Assembly (NCBI GenBank): GCA_019116025.1
Contig: DXCM01000098.1
Span: 1-56,345 of the forward strand
Origin: Candidatus Companilactobacillus pullicola
GTDB lineage: Bacteria; Bacillota; Bacilli; Lactobacillales; Lactobacillaceae
Direction: 5' to 3'
DNA length: 56,345 nucleotides
The first letter of the stretch is position 1. Each line of letters opens with the position of its first letter. The notes beneath the pieces were generated by a model. It saw only the letters and a list, made by a program, of their open reading frames with translations. It was not told where the DNA came from and searched no databases. This document shows, in pieces, positions 1 to 8,027 of the stretch. The translations under genes were made by a program, and so were the position numbers.

Positions 1-144
1 GTTCTGTTTTAAAATGGATTCATATGCCTAACCATAGATACCATTGTTTTCTTAGGTCAAAATTCATAAGATTTATCTGATTATGTAAAGCTACTCAGAT
101 ACTACAGTTCTAGCAAATAACAGTAGAACCAGAAATGCAGTCAG

Positions 145-312
145 TAGTGGGAAGTCTGTGAGCCCTAAGTGGCGAAATTCTACTTATCTTGCGAAGCAAG
201 GTTAGTAGAAGACCGGACTTGGAGATCCATGATTTTTCGCGAAGTGAAAAATTATTAGCTTCAAGCCGAGTCCGTCACGTTCCAGCGGCCCACAGATTTT
301 CCACAACCGACG
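145..312 (-). repeat. structured intergenic repeat, copy A (divergent)
   Basis: Read on the minus strand, this stretch aligns with the copies at 36564 and 56204. It shares the blocks GCTGGAACG, GAAGCTAATA and CATGGATCT in the same order. The closing helix pairs 145-161 with 289-303. One hairpin lies at about 231-253 and another at about 179-207. The helices are kept although many paired bases differ from the other copies, which argues for a conserved RNA structure. A 60-codon open frame crosses it on the plus strand; I regard that frame as chance. Function unknown. Confidence 0.75.
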
Positions 313-423
313 GCATCCTTCCACCACATCAGTTGATATTCAATCAAATTCGAACAGAAACCGATATTTAAACATATACCGTTAACATTTTACTAGAATC
401 ATAATTCAACATAAAGTTATAAT

Positions 424-453
424 TTGCATGTAAAAATTAAATAATGGTAAAAT
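424..453 (+). promoter_or_regulatory. probable lepB promoter
   Basis: A TTGCAT -35 box at 424-429 and a TAAAAT -10 box at 448-453 are separated by 18 bases, about 80 bases before the lepB start. An inverted repeat (TTGGAATAA with TTATTTCCAA, 458-483) would lie in the 5' leader. This is a sequence match only. Confidence 0.45.
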
Positions 454-533
454 TCTTGGTTGGAATAATACATTTATTTCCAATAATTCCGAAAAAGTGT
501 AATATCTTAGTTAGTACATATAAGAGGTGAAAC

Positions 534-1199
534 ATGGCAGAAAATAATAGAAGACGTCAGCCTCAAAAGGAAGAGGAATCAGGTTGGAAGTTCTGGCTAC
601 AAACTATTGCTATGACGCTTGCAATCTATGCCGTTTTCTTTTTAGGGTTTAAGTACATTCTTTCTAATGACAAGGTAACGGGGCCATCGATGCAACCGAC
701 CTTTGAGAATGGTGACAAAGTAATCGCCGCTAGACATTCAAAAATCTCACGTGGTGATGTTATCGTCTTGAAAGCTCCAGACGAGGCTGGCTCATTTTAT
801 ATCAAACGAGTGATCGGTTTACCTGGAGATACAGTGGTTTCTAAGAACAACAAAATGTATATTAATGGTAAACTATACAAGGAAGACTTCCTTAAGCCTG
901 GTTCTAAATTAAAGGAACCTGATACTAGTTTATATGCTGGTAAGCCTTATAGTTATACCTATGATTTTACTTTAAGTTATCTAGCTAAGAATTCACCTGA
1001 ATATAAGACACGTTATAGTAATTCTTATCTAAAAAAAGTTGAATCAACTAATAAGGTTCCTGCTGGAACTTACTTTGTTATGGGAGATCATCGAACTGTT
1101 TCAAAAGACAGCCGTATCATTGGTTTCATTGATAAAAAGAGTGTCATTGGTGAAGTCAAGTGGCGTTATTGGCCATTTACTAGATGGGCAATCTTTTAG
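534..1199 (+). CDS. lepB: signal peptidase I
   Basis: Type I signal peptidase that removes signal peptides from exported preproteins at the outer face of the membrane. One N-terminal membrane segment lies at about residues 20-42. The catalytic serine is in the GPSMQPT motif (Ser52) and the general-base lysine in YIKRVIGLPGD (Lys91). The family box normally read as GDNR is GDHR here (184-187), followed by KDSR. At 221 residues it is a normal Gram-positive length. The AAGAGGTG ribosome-binding site supports the ATG at 534. The many secreted proteins a few kilobases away are plausible substrates. Confidence 0.95.
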   Translation: MAENNRRRQPQKEEESGWKFWLQTIAMTLAIYAVFFLGFKYILSNDKVTGPSMQPTFENGDKVIAARHSKISRGDVIVLKAPDEAGSFYIKRVIGLPGDTVVSKNNKMYINGKLYKEDFLKPGSKLKEPDTSLYAGKPYSYTYDFTLSYLAKNSPEYKTRYSNSYLKKVESTNKVPAGTYFVMGDHRTVSKDSRIIGFIDKKSVIGEVKWRYWPFTRWAIF

Positions 1200-1235
1200 A
1201 TTTAAGTTTTAAACAAACTTATTGGAGGTAGTTTC

Positions 1236-1421
1236 ATGGATAAACCAAATATTGCTGAAATGATAATTCAGTATGAAAAAGATAAGGATATGAACGATAC
1301 ACAATTTGCATTCGAAAGTCATCTTTCAGTTGAACGTGTTCACAATTTAAAATCTGGTGACTACGAAGCAACTAAAGACGAAGAAAAAACTATTTTAGAA
1401 TATATTAAACTACATCAGTAA
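1236..1421 (+). CDS. small uncharacterised protein, possibly HTH-like
   Basis: A 61-residue acidic, helix-rich protein. The middle (about residues 20-45, with FAFESHLSVERVHNLKSGD) resembles the second half of a Cro/XRE-type helix-turn-helix, but the domain is too short for a firm call. It has a strong ribosome-binding site (TTGGAGG) and starts 36 bases after lepB, so the two are probably co-transcribed and end at the shared terminator at 1444. It resembles short conserved hypothetical proteins of lactobacilli. Function not assigned. Confidence 0.75.
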   Translation: MDKPNIAEMIIQYEKDKDMNDTQFAFESHLSVERVHNLKSGDYEATKDEEKTILEYIKLHQ

Positions 1422-1443
1422 AGCAATATTTGTAGTTTACCCG

Positions 1444-1475
1444 AAAAAGCCGACAATCATAATTGTCGGCTTTTT
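1444..1475. terminator. bidirectional intrinsic terminator
   Basis: The stem AAAAAGCCGACAAT pairs with ATTGTCGGCTTTTT and has T-runs on both strands. It ends the lepB unit and also the convergent DUF2075 gene. Confidence 0.9.
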
Positions 1476-1482
1476 CTATACC

Positions 1483-2670
1483 CTATTTTTGTAATTGATC
1501 AAATATCTTGGAATCATGGAAATAAATAAAACATCCTTTAACTCCACGTTTTAGTAGAACATTCATCGAATTCAAGATGATTCTTTTTTTAACATCACTT
1601 AAATTAATAATATCGTTATCATGTCGCTTCTTAAAAGCCTCTTGATCCTCATATTTGTCGATATCAACTTTAATATGACCATTTTTATCATAAGCAATGG
1701 ATGGTCCAATAATTACAGCCACATAATTCAAATCAAACCCTTGAACCGTGTAGATTGAGCCAATTTCATTGATAGTTTCTGGTTTTTGAGCCCAAGTAGT
1801 ATTGGAATAATTATATTGATCCCATGGCAAATGAAAATCACCTTCGTTAACGTAATGTTTTTTGCCATCCAAAGTTGACGGATAATCAGCGGTTGCTACA
1901 ATACGTGACTCCCCTGCCTGCTCGTTTTTCTTTTTCAAAGCTTGATACATTCTTTCAGCATCATGATAAACTCGAAAATCATAATTACTGTTCATTGATA
2001 AGTAATCGGAATTTTGATGTTCCAACGTAGTTAGTTTTAAATTGTCGGTTAAATCGTTGATCCACTGAATAACTTTTTGTGGTGCATGCATACGCATTTG
2101 AGTCGTCAAGGTAGCACTAGCAAAATTAATTTGGTCAGGAATAATTTGTTCTAAGAATTTATCCGACCAGTAACTTTTTAATTTTAAAACTTGGTGAGCA
2201 TCAAATACTAAAATCACGACTTTACTTAATTTTATAATTTCCGATAGTTGATTCTTTTGCGTGAAATTATTGTAATTGTCACTCTCACTTAACAATAAAT
2301 GAGCTTCATCGATAACCACAATATCGGCTTGTTTTTGACTCTTATGCATCCGATTTATAAAAGTTGTCGGCCTGAGAAAACGATTCTTGCGTAACTGATC
2401 GAATTCACCAGCATTTTCTTGATAAACCTTTAATAACTCGGGATGATTGACCAAAAAATAATTATCAGTCTTATTCTGTTTTGCCAAAGTTTCAATTTTT
2501 AAAAATAGTTGCGTTAAGATAACACTCTTGCCCGTTCCAGCATCCCCATTGAGTTGAAAAACGGACTTCTGAGGACTTTTTAACCCCTCTTTAGTAAACG
2601 ATAGTATTTGATTGAAAACCTCTTGTTGTTGCTCTGTAAGGTCCTTATTTGGGAAAACTGATTCTAACAT
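1483..2670 (-). CDS. DUF2075 family P-loop ATPase / putative helicase
   Basis: A 395-residue superfamily 1-like ATPase of the DUF2075 (Schlafen group 3-like) family. Walker A is GDAGTGKS at residues 42-49 and Walker B is IVVIDEAH ending near residue 124. A later YTVQGFDLNYVAVIIG segment corresponds to a C-terminal helicase motif. The family is often found as a single-gene unit in lactobacilli; nucleic-acid unwinding is inferred, not shown. GGAGG lies four bases before the ATG. The gene is transcribed towards lepB, and the tautomerase gene follows on the same strand upstream. Confidence 0.85.
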   Translation of the reverse strand: MLESVFPNKDLTEQQQEVFNQILSFTKEGLKSPQKSVFQLNGDAGTGKSVILTQLFLKIETLAKQNKTDNYFLVNHPELLKVYQENAGEFDQLRKNRFLRPTTFINRMHKSQKQADIVVIDEAHLLLSESDNYNNFTQKNQLSEIIKLSKVVILVFDAHQVLKLKSYWSDKFLEQIIPDQINFASATLTTQMRMHAPQKVIQWINDLTDNLKLTTLEHQNSDYLSMNSNYDFRVYHDAERMYQALKKKNEQAGESRIVATADYPSTLDGKKHYVNEGDFHLPWDQYNYSNTTWAQKPETINEIGSIYTVQGFDLNYVAVIIGPSIAYDKNGHIKVDIDKYEDQEAFKKRHDNDIINLSDVKKRIILNSMNVLLKRGVKGCFIYFHDSKIFDQLQK

Positions 2671-2682
2671 TGTACCTCCATT

Positions 2683-2704
2683 AAAAAAAAGCCTTTCGGC
2701 TTTT
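2683..2704 (-). terminator. intrinsic terminator after the tautomerase gene
   Basis: On the minus strand AAAAGCC pairs with GGCTTTT and is followed by eight T. The hairpin overlaps the tautomerase stop codon and separates that gene from the DUF2075 gene only 13 bases further on. Confidence 0.8.
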
Positions 2705-2891
2705 AGTTTTCGTCACTTTTTAGAACTCCACCAACAGCATAATGTTCTTTAGCCATTTCGTTCAAAACAACATGAACATGTTCTGCAGGAGCACCAGTAT
2801 TCTTAACAATGGCGTCAGTAACGTCTTTTACCATGCCCTTCAATTGCTCAGGGCTGCGGCCTTCGATAAGGTCGATATGTACAAGTGGCAT
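2703..2891 (-). CDS. 4-oxalocrotonate tautomerase family protein
   Basis: A 62-residue tautomerase of the 4-OT family. It begins MPLVHIDLIEGR, so after methionine removal Pro1 is the expected catalytic base, as in characterised members. The open frame runs 13 codons further upstream, but AAGGAG lies just before the ATG at 2891 and only that start exposes the proline. The physiological substrate in lactic acid bacteria is not known. It probably forms a single-gene unit, with its own terminator directly overlapping the stop codon. Confidence 0.9.
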   Translation of the reverse strand: MPLVHIDLIEGRSPEQLKGMVKDVTDAIVKNTGAPAEHVHVVLNEMAKEHYAVGGVLKSDEN

Positions 2892-3066
2892 AATAATTTC
2901 TCCTTTATTAATGCATGGATTGGTATGCATTTCTGCTACATTTTTACTTTAACAAACTTTTGTGAAATAACAAGGCTCCACAGTAATTTGCTATTAATAT
3001 TCCAAATTACAAGCAACTATGTACTGTACATCAATTCGTCAATAAATTTTTATGAAAAATGAATAA

Positions 3067-3107
3067 AGAAAAAGGGATGAATCACTAGGATTCATTCCCT
3101 TTCTTTA
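3067..3107 (-). terminator. intrinsic terminator after the 924-residue CAP protein gene
   Basis: A long stem (AAAGGGAATGAATCC with GGATTCATCCCTTT-type pairing) flanked by A/T runs lies about 70 bases beyond the stop codon at 3174. Confidence 0.8.
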
Positions 3108-3173
3108 AATTGAAAATAATTTATGGTGTTATATCAAGAAGTAAAATTTCATAGACGAAATTATTCCTAGAGT

Positions 3174-5948
3174 TTACATAAACATGTTAAGTTCCCCACC
3201 AAAGTCTTGAATAGCAACATACATACCGTTGTTCAATCTTTGAACACCGACGCCGACAGCAATATATGTACCATCCAACATAGCCTCGTTATGGGCAGGT
3301 GAATTTTTCCATTGTTCCATAGCATTTTGTGCCACTTCATCAGCAGTTGAACCGTTTGTTACGGCCAAGTTTTCTGCCTTATCATATGAAGCATACTTAT
3401 TAATATCTGGTTGTGATTGATTTTTAAACTCGTCGTGATTGGCAGCATAAATATCATTGTTGGCATTTACATGACCTTGTTCAGTGATTGAACGAGCCAC
3501 GGCGCCATTTGATAAATTAACATCCGTAGTAAGAGCTTTTAGACCCTTCGATTCACGATATTCGTTTAATAGTGAAATAATTTTACTTGCAGCAGCAGAT
3601 GTATCTACACTTGATTCAGCTGCATTCTTAGTATAAGTGAAAGTTACAGTCTTATCGCCTGAAACAGTGGCTGTTTGAGTAGCATCACCTTTCACAGTAT
3701 ACCCGTCGACATCAACAGCTTTGGCAGTGAAGTCCTTACCAATTTCCGTTTTATCAGATTTAGCATCAGCAAGTTCTTTACCACTTTCATCAACAAACTT
3801 AGTTATGACAGTTGCAGTCTTAGGTGCTACAGCATCTTTTTTATAAGTGAAAGTAATTACTGATGAACCATCAGCAGCTACTTTAACAGACTTAGTTGCT
3901 TGATCAGCTGTATAGCCATTAACTTTAACAGCATCCTCACTAATAGTTGAATCAACTTTTTGATCTTTCAAAGTTTTGGCGTCAGCTACATCTTTACCTT
4001 GATCGTCAACATATTTAACCGTCACATTGGCAGTCTTAGTTTCTGGTGTCGTACTGGAATCTTTTTGGTAAGTGAAGGTTGTGCTGTTACCAACATCTGG
4101 ATTAACAAGCAAATCTGTTGTTGGTATAGAGATTAATTTGTATCCTGGAATATCAATTGCCTTAGCAGTAACCGTTGAACCTACTTTTTCAGTTGTCACT
4201 TTATCTTTAGCAATACGGATTGCATTTTCATCCTTGTACATAACAGTTATGTTAGCAGTGGCATCGGCTGGCAAATTGATTTTTGCGTCTTCACTTGATT
4301 TATAAATGAAAGTAATTGTATTACCAGCTTCATTAACTATAATTCTGTCACTCGTATTCGAATATAGAGTATAGCCGGCTACTTTTGGAGCCAAAACAAC
4401 AAGTTCTTTGCCGACTTCTTGTTTTTCAGTCTTACTGTCAGCGATCTCTTTACCATTTTCGTCAACATACTTAAGAGTTACATTGGCTGTTTTTGCTGAT
4501 GGATCAATAGGAGTACTGTTCTTTTTGTATGTAAAGTTTATATCTGTGTCACCTTCAGCTTTAGCAACAATAGTCTTACTTGCTTCAACTGGAGTGTATC
4601 CATCAAGAGTAGGAGCTGTAAAAGTCTTTTCTTTCCCTAGTGGAGCCATATCCCATCTGCCCACTAATTCCTTACCTTGTTCATCGAGTAAATGAATACT
4701 TACAAACTTACTTTGAGCACCTGTTGGATCGGCATCATCCTTAGTGTAAGGAACAGTGAAGATTTCACCATCAAGTAGAACTTTATATGTTCCATGTTCT
4801 TCACTTGGCACTACTGTGTAACCATCAAATTTAGGTGCATCAATTGTAATGCTTGAATTTAATTTAACTTTACGTGTTTCAGTCTTTAAGACATATGTAT
4901 CGTTTGTTGTAGTTGAACGTTTGATGTAATTAATGGTGATAGTGACTTCTTTATCAGAATCAGTTGGATTGGTTGGAGTAGTAGTTGAGCCACCATTGTT
5001 TTCACTATCTTTTGTATAAGGAATATTAAATTCTTCGCCATCAAATTGAACTTTATAAGTCCAATGATCTTCACCAGGTACAACTGTATAACCATTGAAT
5101 ACAGGTGCATCGATTGTAATATTTGAATTTAATTTAACTTTGCGTTTTTCAGTTTTTAAAATATATGTATCGTTTGTTGTAGTTGAACGTTTGAAATAGT
5201 TGATCGTAATAGTAACTTCTTTATCGGGATCAGCTGGAGTAGTAGTTGAACCACCGTTACTACTATTATTATTGTTAGTATTTCCGTTATCAGTTGTAGT
5301 AGATTCTGCATCTGGTGCGTTCTTAGTATAAGTTTTCTCACTTCTTGAAGAAACGCTTGTTAGAGAAACGTTGTTAGCCTTGATCCACTCGTTGGTAGCG
5401 ACACGGTAATAGGTTTGACCGTCAACAACTACTTTAGTATCGGTCTTCCAAGCTGTATTATCGCCTAGGCCACGGTTAGTGATAAGTTGAGGACCACCGT
5501 CAGCTAATGGATTTGTGTAAAGTTTAGATTCAACATTAGTAAGAACGACACCTGTTAAATCTTGTTTTGATGTTTCGTCGGCTAGATCCATTTGGTTAGC
5601 ATTAGCGTATTCGTTGCCACCAACTAATAGATAAGTTTCACCATCAACACCTTTTACGGCCTTAGCAGTTTTCCAAGCTGTACCATTTCCTAAACCACGA
5701 TTAGCTTTATGAATGTTGCTAGAAGTAACGTCACTCCAAAGTTGTACGAAAGTGCTATTACTTGAACTTGCTACGGCAACATTATTAACAGCACTAGCAT
5801 CAACAGTTTTTTGACTCAACATAGTAGCACTGAATAATGTAACAAAAGTTAGGCCAATTGTTAGCCAACCTTTCTTTGAGTGTACAAGTTTTACACGGTA
5901 TGTTTTGTCTTCTAAAGCTTTGTTTAAACGTTTCTTTTTAAAATCCAT
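3174..5948 (-). CDS. secreted SLAP-like / MucBP / CAP-domain surface protein
   Basis: A 924-residue exported protein. Residues 1-52 form a long signal peptide whose KLVHSKKGW stretch resembles the KxYKxGKxW motif. Two SLAP-like modules (about 65-123 and 137-197, signature NRGLGxxTAWKT) may attach it to the wall. An Asn/Ser/Thr linker follows. Two nearly identical 70-residue units (244-313 and 333-402) precede about six MucBP-like repeats to about residue 785. The C-terminus is a CAP/SCP domain with GHVNAN, AENLAV and SPAHNEAM. There is no LPXTG motif. The gene at 8028 is a paralogue. The CAP domain's activity is unknown; adhesion or wall remodelling is inference. Confidence 0.88.
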   Translation of the reverse strand: MDFKKKRLNKALEDKTYRVKLVHSKKGWLTIGLTFVTLFSATMLSQKTVDASAVNNVAVASSSNSTFVQLWSDVTSSNIHKANRGLGNGTAWKTAKAVKGVDGETYLLVGGNEYANANQMDLADETSKQDLTGVVLTNVESKLYTNPLADGGPQLITNRGLGDNTAWKTDTKVVVDGQTYYRVATNEWIKANNVSLTSVSSRSEKTYTKNAPDAESTTTDNGNTNNNNSSNGGSTTTPADPDKEVTITINYFKRSTTTNDTYILKTEKRKVKLNSNITIDAPVFNGYTVVPGEDHWTYKVQFDGEEFNIPYTKDSENNGGSTTTPTNPTDSDKEVTITINYIKRSTTTNDTYVLKTETRKVKLNSSITIDAPKFDGYTVVPSEEHGTYKVLLDGEIFTVPYTKDDADPTGAQSKFVSIHLLDEQGKELVGRWDMAPLGKEKTFTAPTLDGYTPVEASKTIVAKAEGDTDINFTYKKNSTPIDPSAKTANVTLKYVDENGKEIADSKTEKQEVGKELVVLAPKVAGYTLYSNTSDRIIVNEAGNTITFIYKSSEDAKINLPADATANITVMYKDENAIRIAKDKVTTEKVGSTVTAKAIDIPGYKLISIPTTDLLVNPDVGNSTTFTYQKDSSTTPETKTANVTVKYVDDQGKDVADAKTLKDQKVDSTISEDAVKVNGYTADQATKSVKVAADGSSVITFTYKKDAVAPKTATVITKFVDESGKELADAKSDKTEIGKDFTAKAVDVDGYTVKGDATQTATVSGDKTVTFTYTKNAAESSVDTSAAASKIISLLNEYRESKGLKALTTDVNLSNGAVARSITEQGHVNANNDIYAANHDEFKNQSQPDINKYASYDKAENLAVTNGSTADEVAQNAMEQWKNSPAHNEAMLDGTYIAVGVGVQRLNNGMYVAIQDFGGELNMFM

Positions 5949-6107
5949 CTTTTTTCTCTCCCTTAATTAATTCCCTATTTTTATTTCTTAATTTTTAGCG
6001 TAGTCACGAAATGCTTACGTTAATCGTTATCTGTCATTTCAGAGTTATTGGTCTCATAAAGTTTGTCTTTAACCTTTATTCATAAACAGTAATTAACTTA
6101 TCCCATA

Positions 6108-6132
6108 ACTAAAACAATCTTTAGCAATTGTC
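6108..6132 (-). terminator. weak terminator-like hairpin after the lipoprotein gene
   Basis: ACAAT and ATTGT flank an eight-base loop on the minus strand, followed by TTTAG, about ten bases beyond the lipoprotein stop codon. The short stem makes this a weak candidate. Confidence 0.3.
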
Positions 6133-6141
6133 TATTGAAGT

Positions 6142-7143
6142 CTACTCCCTGCCAAAGGTGTACCATAACCAACTTGTTGCATTTCCGTTACGACGGTAAG
6201 GAGATGAATCATCAGTATCACTTTTCATATAGACATATCCGTTTTCAGCAACAATAATTTTGTTTGTTATGCTAGTATCATCAGGATCTTGCCAATAAAC
6301 TTTATAGTGTGCAGTTACATCTTCCGTACTGTCATCATTTAGATCTTCGTCATTTGAATAAACCGTACAATTGAATTCACCTTTTCGATAATGAAATACT
6401 GTATCTGAATCTCCATTAAGTAGGTAACTACCCTCTATGAATTTTTGAAAATCTTTTAAATTATGTATATGTGTCTTATCAGAAAAATCAGAGTCATCCC
6501 AACTACTTTCGTCTGTATTTTCATCTTTATCTTGATTGTCTTGGCTAACAGTAGATTGATTGTTTTCTTTAGGAGTTACTTTTTGCATTTCATTATCTAT
6601 ATCATCCACTGCATAGTCTTTAGACCATTTTTTATAGTTTGGAGTGCCACTTACCGTGCCATAGTCCAGCATGTCAATAGTTCCAAAATTTGTACTTTTT
6701 GTCATTAGATGAAGCTTATTGTTTTTACTAAGTTTAAATCTTAACTTCTTTGGAACAATGTTAGAGTTTGAAGAAAATGTATATTGATTCTTACTAAGTT
6801 GTTTTAATGTTCCTTGATAAAAATTGGTATTTTTAATGTTATACATAAGAATATTTTTGCCTTCAACTCTATAATTGCCTGTTAATAAAGCAAAAATACC
6901 ACTATTTTCTGCATTTGATACAGGATAACCATATTTCCAAATAAATTTATCACCCTTAAATGCAATGCCATTTTCTATAGAATCTGTTGAAGGACTCATG
7001 AACCCTCGACCATCTAATGATTCTTTTTTACTAACCTTAGTTACCTTATTGTCATTATTAGAAACTTTTGACTGATTGTTAACACTACATCCCGCTAATA
7101 ACAATGTACAGAAAATAACTGTTGCAATAACTCCTCTTCGCAT
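6142..7143 (-). CDS. uncharacterised lipoprotein
   Basis: A 333-residue protein with a classical lipoprotein signal: a basic start, hydrophobic core and lipobox LLAGC with Cys19. It should therefore be lipid-anchored on the outer membrane face. The rest is polar. A first half of about 150 residues is rich in Asn, Lys, Thr and Tyr, an acidic Ser/Asp/Glu linker follows (about 195-225), and a second globular part ends in WLWYTFGRE. I do not recognise a family. It starts 37 bases after the 249-residue anchored protein, so the two are probably co-expressed within the surface-protein cluster. Confidence 0.8.
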   Translation of the reverse strand: MRRGVIATVIFCTLLLAGCSVNNQSKVSNNDNKVTKVSKKESLDGRGFMSPSTDSIENGIAFKGDKFIWKYGYPVSNAENSGIFALLTGNYRVEGKNILMYNIKNTNFYQGTLKQLSKNQYTFSSNSNIVPKKLRFKLSKNNKLHLMTKSTNFGTIDMLDYGTVSGTPNYKKWSKDYAVDDIDNEMQKVTPKENNQSTVSQDNQDKDENTDESSWDDSDFSDKTHIHNLKDFQKFIEGSYLLNGDSDTVFHYRKGEFNCTVYSNDEDLNDDSTEDVTAHYKVYWQDPDDTSITNKIIVAENGYVYMKSDTDDSSPYRRNGNATSWLWYTFGRE

Positions 7144-7180
7144 TCTCCTTAAATCCCTCCAAAATAATTATGTTTCATTT

Positions 7181-7930
7181 TTAATGATTTTGTGAGTCGA
7201 TAAATTGTTGATGAAGTTCTGGACCAACCTTCTCAGGATCTTTTACTTCTAATCCTGGTTGTGGTTTTAAGTCAACTCCATCTTCATTACCTTGAATCAC
7301 ATCACCATCGTTCACAATCATGAAACTATTGACACGAGCACCAGATTGAACTGCACGAGGATAGCGAGAACCTTTTCCAGTAAAGCTGACATCTGTTGGT
7401 GTCGTTGACATGATATCGCCAACAGTTGGCCATTTAGCAAAAACAAATGAAGTTTGCGTAGGATATCTGAGATAACCTTCGCTATTTACTTCATACGTAC
7501 CCTTTTCAAAAGTAATCCCAGGATCCGCCGTAGCATTATTTGCTCTAGTCAAATTGTAAATGTACTCACCATTGCTCTTTAATAGAAGCGTGTATGTGTC
7601 ACCTTTAAAGGTACAAGTATATGGAACATCAAAATACTTCTTTGGAGTTTGCGACCTTGCATCTGAATCTGATGTTTTATCAGAAGTGTCTGATTCTGAA
7701 GCATTACTGTTACTATCATTATTAGTGTCTGAAGATTTCTTCGTATCAACAGCAGGCTTTGTGGCTTTCTTCTTTTTCTTGGGTTTTGCCCTTACAGTTT
7801 GTTCAGTTTTGTCTGCGCTAGCCGAACTACTTTCGGAAGGTTTGTTGTGTTCCATCCCCATAACTATTCCAGCAATCAGAACAACTGCTAAAACAGCAAT
7901 CCCTCCGATAATTTGTAATACTTTTTTCAT
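7181..7930 (-). CDS. uncharacterised membrane-anchored extracellular protein
   Basis: A 249-residue protein with one N-terminal hydrophobic segment (about residues 5-25) that looks like an uncleaved anchor or signal sequence. A low-complexity linker follows, first Lys-rich (KPKKKKK, about residue 50) and then Ser/Asp-rich (60-92). The outer domain (about 95-249) has the look of a small beta-rich fold. No family is recognised. It lies between two CAP-protein genes and pairs with the lipoprotein gene downstream. A cell-envelope role is inferred from location and topology only. Confidence 0.78.
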   Translation of the reverse strand: MKKVLQIIGGIAVLAVVLIAGIVMGMEHNKPSESSSASADKTEQTVRAKPKKKKKATKPAVDTKKSSDTNNDSNSNASESDTSDKTSDSDARSQTPKKYFDVPYTCTFKGDTYTLLLKSNGEYIYNLTRANNATADPGITFEKGTYEVNSEGYLRYPTQTSFVFAKWPTVGDIMSTTPTDVSFTGKGSRYPRAVQSGARVNSFMIVNDGDVIQGNEDGVDLKPQPGLEVKDPEKVGPELHQQFIDSQNH

Positions 7931-7965
7931 TATTAAATCCCTTTCAAAATACTAAACATAATAAA

Positions 7966-7996
7966 AGCCCTAACGTATTGTTAGAGCCTTTATTTT
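7966..7996 (-). terminator. intrinsic terminator after the 733-residue CAP protein gene
   Basis: On the minus strand GGCTCTAAC pairs imperfectly with GTTAGGGCT, followed by TTTTATT. It lies about 35 bases beyond the CAP-protein stop and ends the three-gene unit before the 249-residue protein gene. Confidence 0.7.
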
Positions 7997-8027
7997 TGGA
8001 GTAAAACGACGATACTATATAAACTAT

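Larger units (their letters stand above)
1..533. other. intergenic region upstream of lepB
   Basis: No convincing gene lies in the first 533 bases. Positions 1-144 are AT-rich and hold one short hairpin (GTTCTA at 106-111 with TAGAAC at 123-128). Positions 145-312 are structured repeat copy A. The remainder carries the lepB promoter region and a short leader hairpin at 458-483. Confidence 0.6.

Noticed and set aside
189..371. 60-codon plus-strand frame beginning MRSKVSRRPDLEIHD
   Set aside because: It crosses the hairpins of repeat copy A, has no ribosome-binding site, and copies B and C do not keep the frame.
2742..3062. 106-codon plus-strand frame over the tautomerase gene
   Set aside because: Opposite a clear tautomerase and running into non-coding DNA; no ribosome-binding site.
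7560..7955. 131-codon plus-strand frame opposite the 249-residue protein
   Set aside because: Low-complexity antisense of a Ser/Lys-rich spacer and a signal segment; no family features.
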